From assembly GCF_013304385.1 (NCBI RefSeq), contig NZ_JAAITU010000040.1:1-37974 (forward strand): a DNA stretch of 37,974 nucleotides, written 5' to 3'. Position 1 is the stretch's first letter. Every line of letters begins with the position of its first letter. The DNA comes from Blautia glucerasea. GTDB lineage: Bacteria > Bacillota > Clostridia > Lachnospirales > Lachnospiraceae. Positions 1 to 7,195 of the stretch are shown in pieces. Below the pieces are notes generated by a model. It was not told the DNA's origin and made no database searches. It was given only the letters and a program-made list of their open reading frames with translations. The translations under genes were made by a program, and so were the position numbers.

Positions 1-51
1 GAAGTCCACTTTGATAATCATAAAGCGTTTGAAAAATATTTATTAAAGTAA
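1..51 (+). CDS. 3' end of an unidentified gene (partial)
   Basis: The first 51 bases read as 16 open codons followed by TAA, ending in ...HKAFEKYLLK. The gene begins outside the window. Nothing in the visible tail identifies a family. It sits 37 bp upstream of the next start on the same strand, so it could share a transcript with it. That this is coding at all is inferred only from the open frame and the position of the stop. Confidence 0.35.
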   Translation, partial: EVHFDNHKAFEKYLLK

Positions 52-88
52 ATTCAAGTTTTTGGAATCGACTGAAAGGAAGCATTAT

Positions 89-403
89 ATGTTCTATATT
101 GTTTTTGACTTTGCAATGGCAGTGATTATGTTTTTATTTGGAATATGGTTTTATAGGTCAAAAGGACAAGCATCTAAATTCTTGTCTGGTTATAATATGA
201 AATCGGTAGAAGAACGAAAGAAATATGATGAAAATGCTATGTGTAAGGTATATGGGAAAAGAATGATGTTTATGTCAATTCCTTTTATTGCTGGAATGAT
301 TATAGGCATTTGGTATCCGGGAATAGGTTGTTTAATTGCATGGGTGATATGGTTTGTTATGTTTATTCTGCTGCTTATGGATAGACATAAAAGAGAAGGT
401 TAA
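89..403 (+). CDS. DUF3784-like small membrane protein
   Basis: A 104-aa protein with an N-terminal hydrophobic helix (about residues 1-18), a polar stretch containing the motif FLSGYN followed by a charged EERKKYDE segment and a KRMM segment, then two closely spaced C-terminal helices. This layout and the SGYN-then-KYD motif match my knowledge of the DUF3784 family, common in Clostridia and of unknown function. The ATG at 89 is chosen because AAGGAAG lies 6 bp upstream. An in-frame TTG at 62 would add nine polar residues in front of the membrane helix and has no such site. It lies upstream of an XRE regulator, separated by about 150 bp. Confidence 0.7.
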   Translation: MFYIVFDFAMAVIMFLFGIWFYRSKGQASKFLSGYNMKSVEERKKYDENAMCKVYGKRMMFMSIPFIAGMIIGIWYPGIGCLIAWVIWFVMFILLLMDRHKREG

Positions 404-455
404 TTTATAGAGGAATAGAATGCTTTTGGGGTGAAAATACCGTTTATTTGTTTTA

Positions 456-468
456 GACATACGATGTC
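456..468. promoter_or_regulatory. short palindrome upstream of XRE gene, possible operator
   Basis: GACAT-ACG-ATGTC is a perfect 5-bp-arm palindrome about 85 bp before the start of the XRE-family regulator. XRE proteins bind such dyads as dimers, so autoregulation is possible. The palindrome is short enough to arise by chance. Confidence 0.25.
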
Positions 469-553
469 CGGTTGAAAATTAGCGGATTCTCGTTTTATGT
501 CGTGGTAATTTTGGTATATATTGGTAAGCTGTAAGTGGAAGAGAGGTAGAGAC

Positions 554-1495
554 ATGGATACAAAAAAGATTGGAGCTTTTTTAAAGCAATGTCGTAAAGA
601 AAAGAATCTTACACAAGAGCAGCTTGCTGAAAAGTTTGGAGTATCTGCAAGAACAGTTTCCAGATGGGAGACAGGAATAAATATGCCAGATCTCAGTATA
701 CTTGTTCAACTTGCTGAGTATTACGATGTTGAGATGAGAGAGCTCCTGGATGGAGAAAGGAGCCAGACTATGAATAAAGAGATGAAAGAAACATTGGACA
801 AAGTTGCGGTGTATGAAGAATGGGTGAAACAAAAAGCATTAAAGGCTGGAAATCTTGCATTTGCATCAATGTTTGTGATTAGTGTGTTAGCGATTATTAT
901 TCAGATGTTATTAACGGTGGATATTCGCTTGGTTTTAGGAGAGACAGCAACTGCTTTAGTAGGAGGAATCCTGTATGCCTCTATTATGGTGTATAATGGA
1001 ATATGGGATAAATGTTTGCCAAAAAGTGCTACTATATGGCGAGATTTTCTCACCAGTGTGATATGTGCAGGAATTTTTACAGTCATCTATGGCATATGTT
1101 TATTTAGAATGGGAGCTACAGAAACACAGGTAACACGATTAGCATTGGGATTTCTGATTGGTATTACTATTGTGGCGTTTATTGCTCTTAGGCTCTTGAC
1201 ATTTATTAATCGAAAAAGAAACCAGAATTCGTCAAATGTTCAGGAGAAAAAGGAAACTTCTCTATCTAAGGCAGAATGGACAAAAATTTATAATGCACAG
1301 AATATAGTAGATACAGAACAACTTGTAGAAATGTTAAAGCAAAATGGAATAGCAGCTTTTTCTCAGGAAGCAGGTGCGAATGTTGCAATGCACGGGGCAC
1401 CAGGATTTGGAATATATGGTGTGGATATATTTGTGAAAACCGATGATGCAGAGAAGGCAGTACAGTTGATCAAGGAGATTAATAACCAAGAATGA
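554..1495 (+). CDS. XRE-family regulator with membrane segments and a DUF2007-like C terminus
   Basis: A 313-aa protein. Residues 1-65 form a Cro/CI helix-turn-helix: LTQEQLAEKFGVSARTVSRW is a textbook recognition helix unit. A coiled linker follows, then four hydrophobic segments (about residues 95-220). The C-terminal 75 residues begin with an IYNAQNIVDTEQLVEML-type motif and end in VDIFVKTDDAEKAVQL, which resembles the DUF2007 putative signal-transducing domain. The ATG at 554 has GAGAGGTAGAG just upstream. The longer in-frame start at 521 would add an unrelated basic tail. Membrane-tethered XRE regulators of this shape are common in Lachnospiraceae. Its target is unknown. The 83-aa minus-strand frame inside it is a shadow. 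Confidence 0.8.
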   Translation: MDTKKIGAFLKQCRKEKNLTQEQLAEKFGVSARTVSRWETGINMPDLSILVQLAEYYDVEMRELLDGERSQTMNKEMKETLDKVAVYEEWVKQKALKAGNLAFASMFVISVLAIIIQMLLTVDIRLVLGETATALVGGILYASIMVYNGIWDKCLPKSATIWRDFLTSVICAGIFTVIYGICLFRMGATETQVTRLALGFLIGITIVAFIALRLLTFINRKRNQNSSNVQEKKETSLSKAEWTKIYNAQNIVDTEQLVEMLKQNGIAAFSQEAGANVAMHGAPGFGIYGVDIFVKTDDAEKAVQLIKEINNQE

Positions 1496-1504
1496 AGAAA
1501 ATTT

Positions 1505-1533
1505 TTGACATTTTCACACATGCGTGCTAATAT
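1505..1533 (+). promoter_or_regulatory. strong sigma-A promoter for the antisense/antitoxin RNA
   Basis: TTGACA, a 17-bp spacer and TAATAT lie immediately after the XRE stop codon. The predicted transcript starts near 1540 and contains no good open frame before the terminator at 1590-1627, so it would be an untranslated RNA of about 85-90 nt. Confidence 0.7.
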
Positions 1534-1539
1534 GATTAT

Positions 1540-1627
1540 AGAAAAAGAGTGCTACCGATAGACGGTTAGTTCACATACTTAATTGATTAAAAATAACCGT
1601 TCAGTTTGCGAGGCTGGGGCGGTTATT
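1540..1627 (+). ncRNA. predicted antisense RNA of a type I toxin-antitoxin module
   Basis: Inferred short RNA running from the consensus promoter at 1505-1533 to a stem-loop (AAATAACCG...CGGTTATTT followed by TTTTT). It converges with the small membrane-peptide gene on the minus strand and overlaps its 3' end, including the shared two-way terminator. Its 5' end carries GTGCTACCGATAGACGGTTAG. The toxin mRNA leader carries a similar stretch in the same sense, so these two pieces would not pair with each other, and pairing would have to come from the overlapped 3' ends. The arrangement is that of Fst/TxpA-type loci. The RNA itself is not demonstrated. Confidence 0.5.
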
Positions 1628-1630
1628 TTT
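1590..1630. terminator. bidirectional terminator shared by antisense RNA and toxin mRNA
   Basis: The stem arms AAATAACCG (1591-1599) and CGGTTATTT enclose a GC-rich loop and are flanked by A/T runs on both sides, so it can stop transcription on both strands. The same stem plus TTTTTGTGT recurs at about 8598-8637. Confidence 0.7.
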
Positions 1631-1721
1631 GTGTCTTGTTATTATCTTTGCCGAATGCGTATCCGGCACAAAAGCAGGTGATGCCGAAGCTCACGACTGC
1701 AATAAAGTCCACAATACTCAT
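1623..1721 (-). CDS. small hydrophobic toxin-like peptide (32 aa)
   Basis: A 32-aa frame starting MSIVDFIAVVSFGITCFCAG and ending ...DNNKTQK. It has a single hydrophobic helix (about residues 3-24) and a polar, charged C terminus. AGGAGG lies 9 bp upstream of the ATG. It is transcribed from its own promoter at about 1837-1865 and converges on an RNA promoter on the other strand. The size, helix-plus-charged-tail design and overlapping antisense gene are those of type I toxins (holin-like, Fst, TxpA groups). The function is inferred from design only. The last five codons and terminator of a second copy survive at 8628-8645. Confidence 0.6.
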   Translation of the reverse strand: MSIVDFIAVVSFGITCFCAGYAFGKDNNKTQK

Positions 1722-1836
1722 TGGCTTAGCCCTCCTTTCCAGTGGATTCTCTTTCGAGTTTCTATGTAATCAGAGGGTCACAGTCCCTCTGCTGAAGGAC
1801 TAACCGCCTACCGTTATGATAGCACCCATGTTTCGA

Positions 1837-1865
1837 TTATAACAGTCAAGGTGGGAATCTGCAAC
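1837..1865 (-). promoter_or_regulatory. promoter of the small toxin mRNA
   Basis: On the minus strand TTGCAG, a 17-bp spacer and TATAAT precede a leader of about 110 nt ending in the AGGAGG ribosome binding site of the 32-aa peptide. The leader holds an inverted repeat (GAGGGACTGTGACCCTC) just downstream of the GTGCTATC...CGGTTAG stretch, so it may fold. Confidence 0.6.
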
Positions 1866-1949
1866 CGGAAAGTTGACAGCTCATGAAAATCTGGCTGTGA
1901 TACTGTTATGATATTATTTAGGTCTTCGCTCCGATTCGGTCGGTGCAGA

Positions 1950-2200
1950 ACAGACGTCCCCTGGACGTCTTATACCCCCGGAGGGCGCAAGGGTACTTTT
2001 GATGGACGGAACGGCTGTCGAAAGTGCTTTTGCGTTACTTTTGACAAAAGTAACAAAAGAGGGGCTTGTCCCCGATACTTCTCGAACTACTAATGCTCGA
2101 GAAGGTTCCTAAATTACTGTATTCGGCGAAAGTTTCTTAATATCGCCATGACTGGCGTAAATAAAAATTATGTGCTATCTGGCACTTACTCAGAAAAGAG
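1950..2200 (+). other. hairpin-rich, oriT-like region upstream of the relaxase
   Basis: Five inverted repeats are packed into about 240 bp: AGACGT...ACGTCT (1952-1970), GTTACTTTTG-A-CAAAAGTAAC arms (2034-2054, perfect 10-bp arms), CTTCTCGA...TCGAGAAG (2078-2104), CGCC...GGCG (2144-2157) and GTGC...GCAC (about 2172-2185). No convincing gene lies here. Clusters of hairpins directly upstream of a MobV-type relaxase gene are where transfer origins are found. The nick site cannot be assigned from the sequence. Confidence 0.45.
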
Positions 2201-2212
2201 GTGAGAAACATT

Positions 2213-3624
2213 ATGATAAAACGAACAATTAGCGGTATGATAGGGAAAGGTTCTTTGGCCCATAACAGGAGAGAGTTTTTCGCAGAAAATGTTGATCCGG
2301 GTAGAGTGCAGTTAAATATTTGTTACCAGAATGAAAATCTGAAGGAAGTCTATAAAGAGTTATTTGATGATGCTGTGGAGAGATACAACCTTGGGAAAAG
2401 AAAGGATCGGCAGATTACAAATTACTATGATAAATCCGGCAGGGAAAACAAGAGAAGTTGTTCCACGAAGCGATTTTCCAGATTGGAAATCGAGAAGATG
2501 TGGCTGTCGGAACAGCAGAAGGAGATCTGGCTGTAAAAGTACTGGATGAATATGTAAAGGACTTCCAGAAACGGAATCCAACGTTACGGGTATTTGGTTG
2601 TTATCTACATCAGGATGAAGCTACCCCACATTTACATATTGATTTTATTCCTTATGTGACTGATTGGAAAGGAAAAGGAATGGATACCAGAGTTTCGTTG
2701 AAACAGGCATTAAAAAGTCTTGGATTTCAAGGTGGAAATAAGCATGATACAGAGTTGAACCAGTGGATGAACCATGAAAAAAAGGTCCTGGCAGAGATTG
2801 CAAAACAGCATGGTATTGAATGGGAACAGAAAGGTACTCATGAGGAACATTTGGATGTTTATAACTTCAAGAAGAAAGAACGAAAAAAGGAAGTACAGGA
2901 GCTGGAGCAGGAGAAAGAGTATCTAACTGCAGAAAACGAAGAACTGACAGCACAAATTGCGGAATCCAGAGCAGATATCCAGATTTTAAAAGACGATAAG
3001 GAACAGGCAATTAGGGAGAAGCAAGAAGCAGAACAAAGGGCAGAGGACGCAGAAAAAGAACTAAAAAGTCTGGAAGATCGTCGGAATGTGCTACAGCCAA
3101 TTATGGATAATGTCAGTAAGGAAATAAAAGAATATGGAATGATTAAGACGTTTTTACCGGAGACAGGAACATTTGAACGTGCAGTACCTTACAGAGAAAA
3201 TAAAATCAAGCCATTGTTTATCAAGATGAAGAATCAGATTGCTGCATTAGCTGGAAAGGTTGTAGAACTTAACAAAATGGTAGAAAGCTGGAAAAACAAA
3301 TATCAAAAATCTACGGAGAAATGTGATGATATCCAAACGCAGTTAGTACGTAAAGAAAATGGGGAATTATTAAATGATAATCAACGTTTACAGGAGACTT
3401 CGGACAGATATGACAGAGTGGTGCGTATTCTGGGAACAGAAGTTGTAGAGGATGTAGTGCAGCAGGATATTAAAGAACAAAAGGAATTGGAAGAGCAGCG
3501 TCGAATGGAACAAATACCAAAGGGAAGCGTTCTGAAACAGCTGGAATGGGCTACTCAAAAGAGGCAGATGGAAAATCAACAGCATAAAGAGAACAAAACA
3601 AAATATAGAGGATTGGAGATTTAA
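2213..3624 (+). pseudogene. MobV-family relaxase (Pre/Mob), broken by a one-base deletion
   Basis: The N-terminal part (MIKRTISGMIGKGS..., YNLGKRKDRQITNYYDK) and the larger downstream part (LFHEAIFQIGN..., HQDEATPHLHIDFIPY) together form one MobV plasmid/transposon mobilization relaxase of about 470 aa. The metal-binding HxDxxxxHxH-like motif (HQDEATPHLH) is intact in the second part. A long coiled-coil C-terminal region follows (about 2870-3600). The frame is lost near 2430-2434: adding one A to the run in GATAAATCC restores the family sequence YYDKIRQGKQEKLFHE. The start at 2213 follows AGAGGTGAG. Either the gene is dead or the base is a sequencing error in a short A run. The relaxase would nick oriT to start mobilization of the element. 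Confidence 0.85.
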
Positions 3625-3628
3625 TGTT

Positions 3629-4003
3629 ATGAAAAAACAGATTTATGATGAGAAAAACGGAATGAGTTATACGTTGCATGGAGATTACTATTTGCCGGAT
3701 CTGGTTTTGAACGAAGCAGAACCGACATATGGAAAATATGGAATGTTACGAAAGCAGTTCTTAAAAGAACACAGATCAGCAAGGTATCAGTATCTGTTAT
3801 TGACTGGAAAACTGAATGAACATCTGAACCAGACAGATCAGGAAGCCAGAGAACAGGTGGAAATGCTTATGAAACAGATGGCAGAAAAAAAGGGTGTAAC
3901 TGAAGAATTAAAGGTACAGGATCAGATGAAGTGGGTTGGGTTAATGAATAATATAAAAGTTAGTGCAGAAGAGATTATATTGAAAAACATGGTATATGTG
4001 TGA
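3629..4003 (+). CDS. tnpV: TnpV-family transposon protein
   Basis: A 124-aa protein beginning MKKQIYDEKNGMSYTLHGDYYLPDL with the conserved EPTYGKYGMLRKQFLKEH block and a C-terminal MKWVGLMNNI motif. These match TnpV proteins carried by Tn4451-type and many Lachnospiraceae mobilizable elements. Its molecular role is unknown. It lies 4 bp after the relaxase stop, which suggests one transcript, and it is full length even though the relaxase is broken. No serine or tyrosine recombinase for the element is present in the window. Confidence 0.85.
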   Translation: MKKQIYDEKNGMSYTLHGDYYLPDLVLNEAEPTYGKYGMLRKQFLKEHRSARYQYLLLTGKLNEHLNQTDQEAREQVEMLMKQMAEKKGVTEELKVQDQMKWVGLMNNIKVSAEEIILKNMVYV

Positions 4004-4188
4004 GTGTGAGAGAAGAAATCGCTCTTTTACACTTTTGTATATATTAGAATAGCACTTTAGAAAGCACTATGGTAAAATAAGGTGAAGGTAAATCGGAATT
4101 GCAGATTTAGAAAAATTGTGGGTATTTGAAAAAAGATTGTAACCCTTAAGAGGCGAGAGTAAATATGGTTTATAGGAAATCTTGTGCT

Positions 4189-4253
4189 GTTACACTTTCT
4201 TGACATTTTCATGACTGTTCTAAGGATATTTTTACATTTGCCTGAGCTATACT
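4189..4253 (+). promoter_or_regulatory. candidate response-regulator binding repeats and promoter of the secreted repeat protein
   Basis: Hexamers GTTACA (4189), TTGACA (4200) and ATGACT (4211) are spaced exactly 11 bp apart, with TTTACA at 4231. A good -10 (TATACT, 4248-4253) has only a poor -35 (GATATT). Direct repeats with an 11-bp period in front of a promoter with a weak -35 are typical of OmpR/PhoP-family activation, and an OmpR-family regulator lies two genes downstream. An alternative constitutive promoter could use TTGACA at 4200. The rest of 4004-4188 shows no gene. Confidence 0.4.
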
Positions 4254-4300
4254 TTAGCCATACCGAACAACCGGTAAATAAAAAATCAGGAGGAACTAAA

Positions 4301-5101
4301 ATGATGAACAGATTATTCAAAAGAGGAATGGTAATAGCACTTGCAGCAGCAATGACTACATCCGCAGGTATTCCTGCCATGGCTGCCCAGAAGGAGACAC
4401 TGGAGGAGACAGTGACTACATCAGAGGTAACACAAACAAATGTAGATTATGGTTCTCTCACTCAGAAGGAGATTGAAGAGTTTAACTCCATTTATGACCG
4501 ACTTGACGCTATCGACAAAGAGGTAATGAAAGATGCAGATGGTCTTTCTGATGAAGATATCTATGCCAGATATGATCAGTATCAGGATGAAACCGATACC
4601 CTCATGGATCGCCTTGAGGAGCTTGATAAAAAAGCCGGGTGGATCGACAACGAGGAATATGAATATTCCGAGGATGAGTATAATGCTCTGTACGATACAG
4701 GCAAGCTCACCGCAGAGGAAGCAGAACAGCTTCAGAAAGCATATGAAAGAATCGAAGAAATTGATGCGGAAGTGTGGACGGACGATGATCTTTCAGACGA
4801 TGAGATCGAAGCCCGCTATGTAAAGTATGATGACGAGATTACATCACTGAACGCACAGATTGAAACGCTTGAAAAGAAAGCGGGTTGGTATGAGGGATAC
4901 TATGGAAATTTGAGCGAAGATGAAGTCAATCAGCTTAACAGTATTTACAATAAAATTGATGCAATCTATGACAATATTTATAACGGCTCTGATAACCTCT
5001 CTGAAGAGGAATTTGCTTCTCGCTATGCGAAGTATTCAGATGAGATTGATGCTTTGGAGGCACAGGCAATCGCTCTTGAAGCGAAAGCAGAGTGGAACTA
5101 A
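4301..5101 (+). CDS. secreted triple-repeat coiled-coil protein of unknown function
   Basis: A 266-aa protein. Residues 1-29 are a Sec signal peptide (basic start, hydrophobic core, cleavage after AMA). The mature protein is very acidic and made of three repeats of about 62 residues (53-114, 136-196, 204-265). Each has a first helix (consensus LxxEExxxLxxIYxxIDxID), an acidic turn with LSDE/LSEE, then ARYxKYxDEIDxLxxQxxxLEKKAGW. The spacer between repeats 1 and 2 is tyrosine-rich. AGGAGGAA lies 5 bp upstream of the first ATG of an ATGATG pair. I recognise no family. It is followed 85 bp later by a two-component system, so it may be the sensor's input, output or a chaperone-like partner. Neither an anchor motif nor a lipobox is visible. 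Confidence 0.75.
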   Translation: MMNRLFKRGMVIALAAAMTTSAGIPAMAAQKETLEETVTTSEVTQTNVDYGSLTQKEIEEFNSIYDRLDAIDKEVMKDADGLSDEDIYARYDQYQDETDTLMDRLEELDKKAGWIDNEEYEYSEDEYNALYDTGKLTAEEAEQLQKAYERIEEIDAEVWTDDDLSDDEIEARYVKYDDEITSLNAQIETLEKKAGWYEGYYGNLSEDEVNQLNSIYNKIDAIYDNIYNGSDNLSEEEFASRYAKYSDEIDALEAQAIALEAKAEWN

Positions 5102-5127
5102 AATACAGATATACTGATTTTGAAAGA

Positions 5128-5168
5128 TATAATATGGGGAATCTCACAGAATTTCTGAGGGACTCCCC
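5128..5168 (+). terminator. imperfect hairpin between secreted protein and response regulator
   Basis: GGGGA...TCCCC with inner CTC...GAG forms a hairpin in the 85-bp gap. There is no strong T run after it, so partial attenuation or an mRNA stability element is more likely than full termination. A TATAAT lies at 5128-5133 without a good -35. Confidence 0.35.
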
Positions 5169-5186
5169 TCATGTGGGATTAAAGAT

Positions 5187-5876
5187 ATGGCAAAAAAAAT
5201 CTATTTGGCAGATGATGAACAGGATATACGAGAAATACTCACAGAATTTTTATCCAATGCCGGATATGAGGTAACAGCATACAAGAATGGTGATACACTC
5301 TTTTCTGCTTTTCAGGAGAAGCCCTGTGATCTTGTTATTCTTGATATTATGATGCCGGGTTCAGACGGTCTTTCCATATGTAAAAAGCTAAGGACAATAT
5401 CATCAGTTCCTATTATTATTTTGACGGCAAAGGATTCAGAGTCTGACCATATGAAGGGATTTATGTATGGAGGGGATGACTATCTGATTAAGCCATTTTC
5501 GCCGTCACTTCTTGTTGTCCGGGTAAATGCGTTGTTCCGAAGAGTTGAAATGAATATACCGGTAAAGGCAGATATTTCCTTTGGTGATGTGTGTTTTTCA
5601 TGGGAGAAGCATAATGCCATTGTGAAAGAGCATGATATTGGTCTGACTATGACAGAATTTTCGCTCCTGGGATGTCTTATGGAACATGGTGGAACGGCAA
5701 TCCCCCGGAATGAAATTCTCGACAAAGTATGGGGAATAGATTCTACGGAGATAGAAACCAGAGTTGTCGATGAGACAGTAAGAAGAGTCAGGCAGAAAAT
5801 GAAGACCGCAGGCAGCAAAGTTCGCATTAGTGCTGTCTGGGGCTATGGCTATAAACTGGAGGATTGTAATGAATAA
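5187..5876 (+). CDS. OmpR/PhoB-family response regulator
   Basis: A 229-aa protein. The receiver domain (1-115) shows the acidic pair D9-D10, phospho-acceptor D53 (LVILDIMMP), T80 and K102 in LIKPF. The winged-helix DNA-binding domain (about 130-227) ends with the VRRVRQKM and GYGYKLE signatures. It overlaps the kinase gene by 8 bp (stop TAA inside the kinase start region), indicating translational coupling. The ribosome binding site is weak, so expression may depend on the upstream gene. The probable target is the 11-bp-spaced repeat array in front of the secreted repeat protein. That link is inference from family binding mode and gene order. Confidence 0.93.
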   Translation: MAKKIYLADDEQDIREILTEFLSNAGYEVTAYKNGDTLFSAFQEKPCDLVILDIMMPGSDGLSICKKLRTISSVPIIILTAKDSESDHMKGFMYGGDDYLIKPFSPSLLVVRVNALFRRVEMNIPVKADISFGDVCFSWEKHNAIVKEHDIGLTMTEFSLLGCLMEHGGTAIPRNEILDKVWGIDSTEIETRVVDETVRRVRQKMKTAGSKVRISAVWGYGYKLEDCNE

Positions 5877-7029
5877 GACACGTTATAAAATTGCCACACT
5901 TACAGGTTCCGCCGTTATGGCAGCCATGCTTTTGAGCCTGCTGATTCTGAACATAGTTTTTAATAAAAAAATAGAGCTGAGAGCTGAGAATGCAATTAAA
6001 AACGTTTTTACTTTGGATTCAGACGAATATTTGAATTACGAATCTGAAAATGATACGGGCTCTTTATATTATGCCTCACTTGTATATATGGGGGCAGATT
6101 CAGAAAACAGGGATGACATATATCAGATTCTGACACCCAAAGAGAAGAAACTTGTTGACTGGTATGAAAAACACCCGTCTGATGAAATGCAAAGGGCAAA
6201 AATTAACGAAGCAACTTATTATATGAAAGCCAGAACAGAGTATTACGAAGACAGCAATGAGAGATTACTTGCTTATGTGGATGTTACCGGCGAACCAGAA
6301 CTCGTAAAAGAAATCAGTTTTGGTGTTTTGCTGGATGCTTTTGTCATTGCCGCTCTCGGTGCTGCCATTGGATATTTTCTCGGGAAAAAACTTGAACAAA
6401 ATGACAAAGCTCAGAAGACCTTTTTTGAAAATACATCTCACGAATTAAAAACCCCGCTTATGGCAATTTGCGGATATGCGGAGGAGATTGAAATGGGAGT
6501 CATTACCGATTATTCTCAAGCGGGCAGAATGATAGTGTCTCAGACGGAGCGTATGAGTAAACTTATTGAGGATATCCTGTATTTATCAAAAATGGAAAGC
6601 GGTACGGAACCATTAAAGTGTGAACCAATAGAAATGGCATCACTGGTTCAAGATATTTTGATGCCGCTTGAAGGAATTGTGAACAGGCGAAACCTTTCAG
6701 TATCGTTAGAACTGGACGAAGGATATGTCAACGGAGACCCGGAGAAGCTGGAACACGCTGTTGCTAACCTGATAACTAATTCCGTAAAATATGCGTGTAG
6801 TCAAATCGAAATATCGTGGAAAAATCAAGTCCTTTCCATCTGGAACGATGGAGGGGAACTTAGCACAGAGGATTTTTCCCATATGTTTGAACGTTTTCAT
6901 ACGGGACAAAACGGAAACAGCGGAATAGGGCTTGCCCTCTCAAAAGAAATCGTTGAAATGCACGGATGGAAACTTAGTGCGAAAAATGACAGGCATGGCA
7001 TATGTTTATCAATGGTATGCCACAGTTAA
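5869..7029 (+). CDS. sensor histidine kinase
   Basis: A 386-aa inner-membrane kinase. TM1 is at about residues 10-31, an extracytoplasmic sensor loop of about 115 residues (32-150) is rich in Tyr and acidic residues, and TM2 is at about 151-171. The dimerization/H-box is FFENTSHELKTPL with H191. The catalytic domain has the N-box NLITNSVKYA (N304), G1-like NDGGEL, the F-box FSHMFERF and G2 GNSGIGLAL. All key residues are present. The start at 5869 follows GGAGGATTGT. The first of the longer in-frame starts (5830) lies deep inside the regulator gene and is rejected. It is the partner of the regulator before it. The ligand is unknown; the secreted repeat protein upstream is an obvious candidate partner. 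Confidence 0.93.
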   Translation: MNKTRYKIATLTGSAVMAAMLLSLLILNIVFNKKIELRAENAIKNVFTLDSDEYLNYESENDTGSLYYASLVYMGADSENRDDIYQILTPKEKKLVDWYEKHPSDEMQRAKINEATYYMKARTEYYEDSNERLLAYVDVTGEPELVKEISFGVLLDAFVIAALGAAIGYFLGKKLEQNDKAQKTFFENTSHELKTPLMAICGYAEEIEMGVITDYSQAGRMIVSQTERMSKLIEDILYLSKMESGTEPLKCEPIEMASLVQDILMPLEGIVNRRNLSVSLELDEGYVNGDPEKLEHAVANLITNSVKYACSQIEISWKNQVLSIWNDGGELSTEDFSHMFERFHTGQNGNSGIGLALSKEIVEMHGWKLSAKNDRHGICLSMVCHS

Positions 7030-7103
7030 TTTAGGGACAATCAGGTTTACAGCTTCCAGTTTGTTGAGATGTTGCAAAATTTGGAATCAGGAGAGAATAA
7101 GAA

Positions 7104-7195
7104 TGATTAACAATTTAATGTACATAGAATTAAAAATGGGATATTCTGATGATGATCCGGCATGGATTGGATATGTCAAAACTTCAAAAAGTAGA
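7104..7195 (+). pseudogene. 5' fragment of a small accessory gene truncated by the IS256 insertion
   Basis: An ATG preceded by GGAGAGAATAAG opens a frame reading MINNLMYIELKMGYSDDDPAWIG... This resembles the N terminus of a small protein family (MYIELKTGYSDNGPAWIGR-type) that I recall from Clostridia mobile and accessory regions; its function is unknown. The resemblance stops after about 31 codons (...TSKSR), where the IS256 element appears to begin. The frame stays open into the IS to 7369, but that extension is not homologous to anything I know. The family assignment is from memory. Confidence 0.5.

Noticed and set aside
1606..1803. 65-aa plus-strand frame opposite the small peptide
   Set aside because: Shadow of the minus-strand 32-aa gene and its leader. 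It starts inside the terminator and lacks a ribosome binding site.
1908..2093. 61-aa plus-strand frame in the hairpin-rich block
   Set aside because: No ribosome binding site, composition unlike neighbouring proteins, and it runs through several inverted repeats. Treated as non-coding oriT-like DNA.
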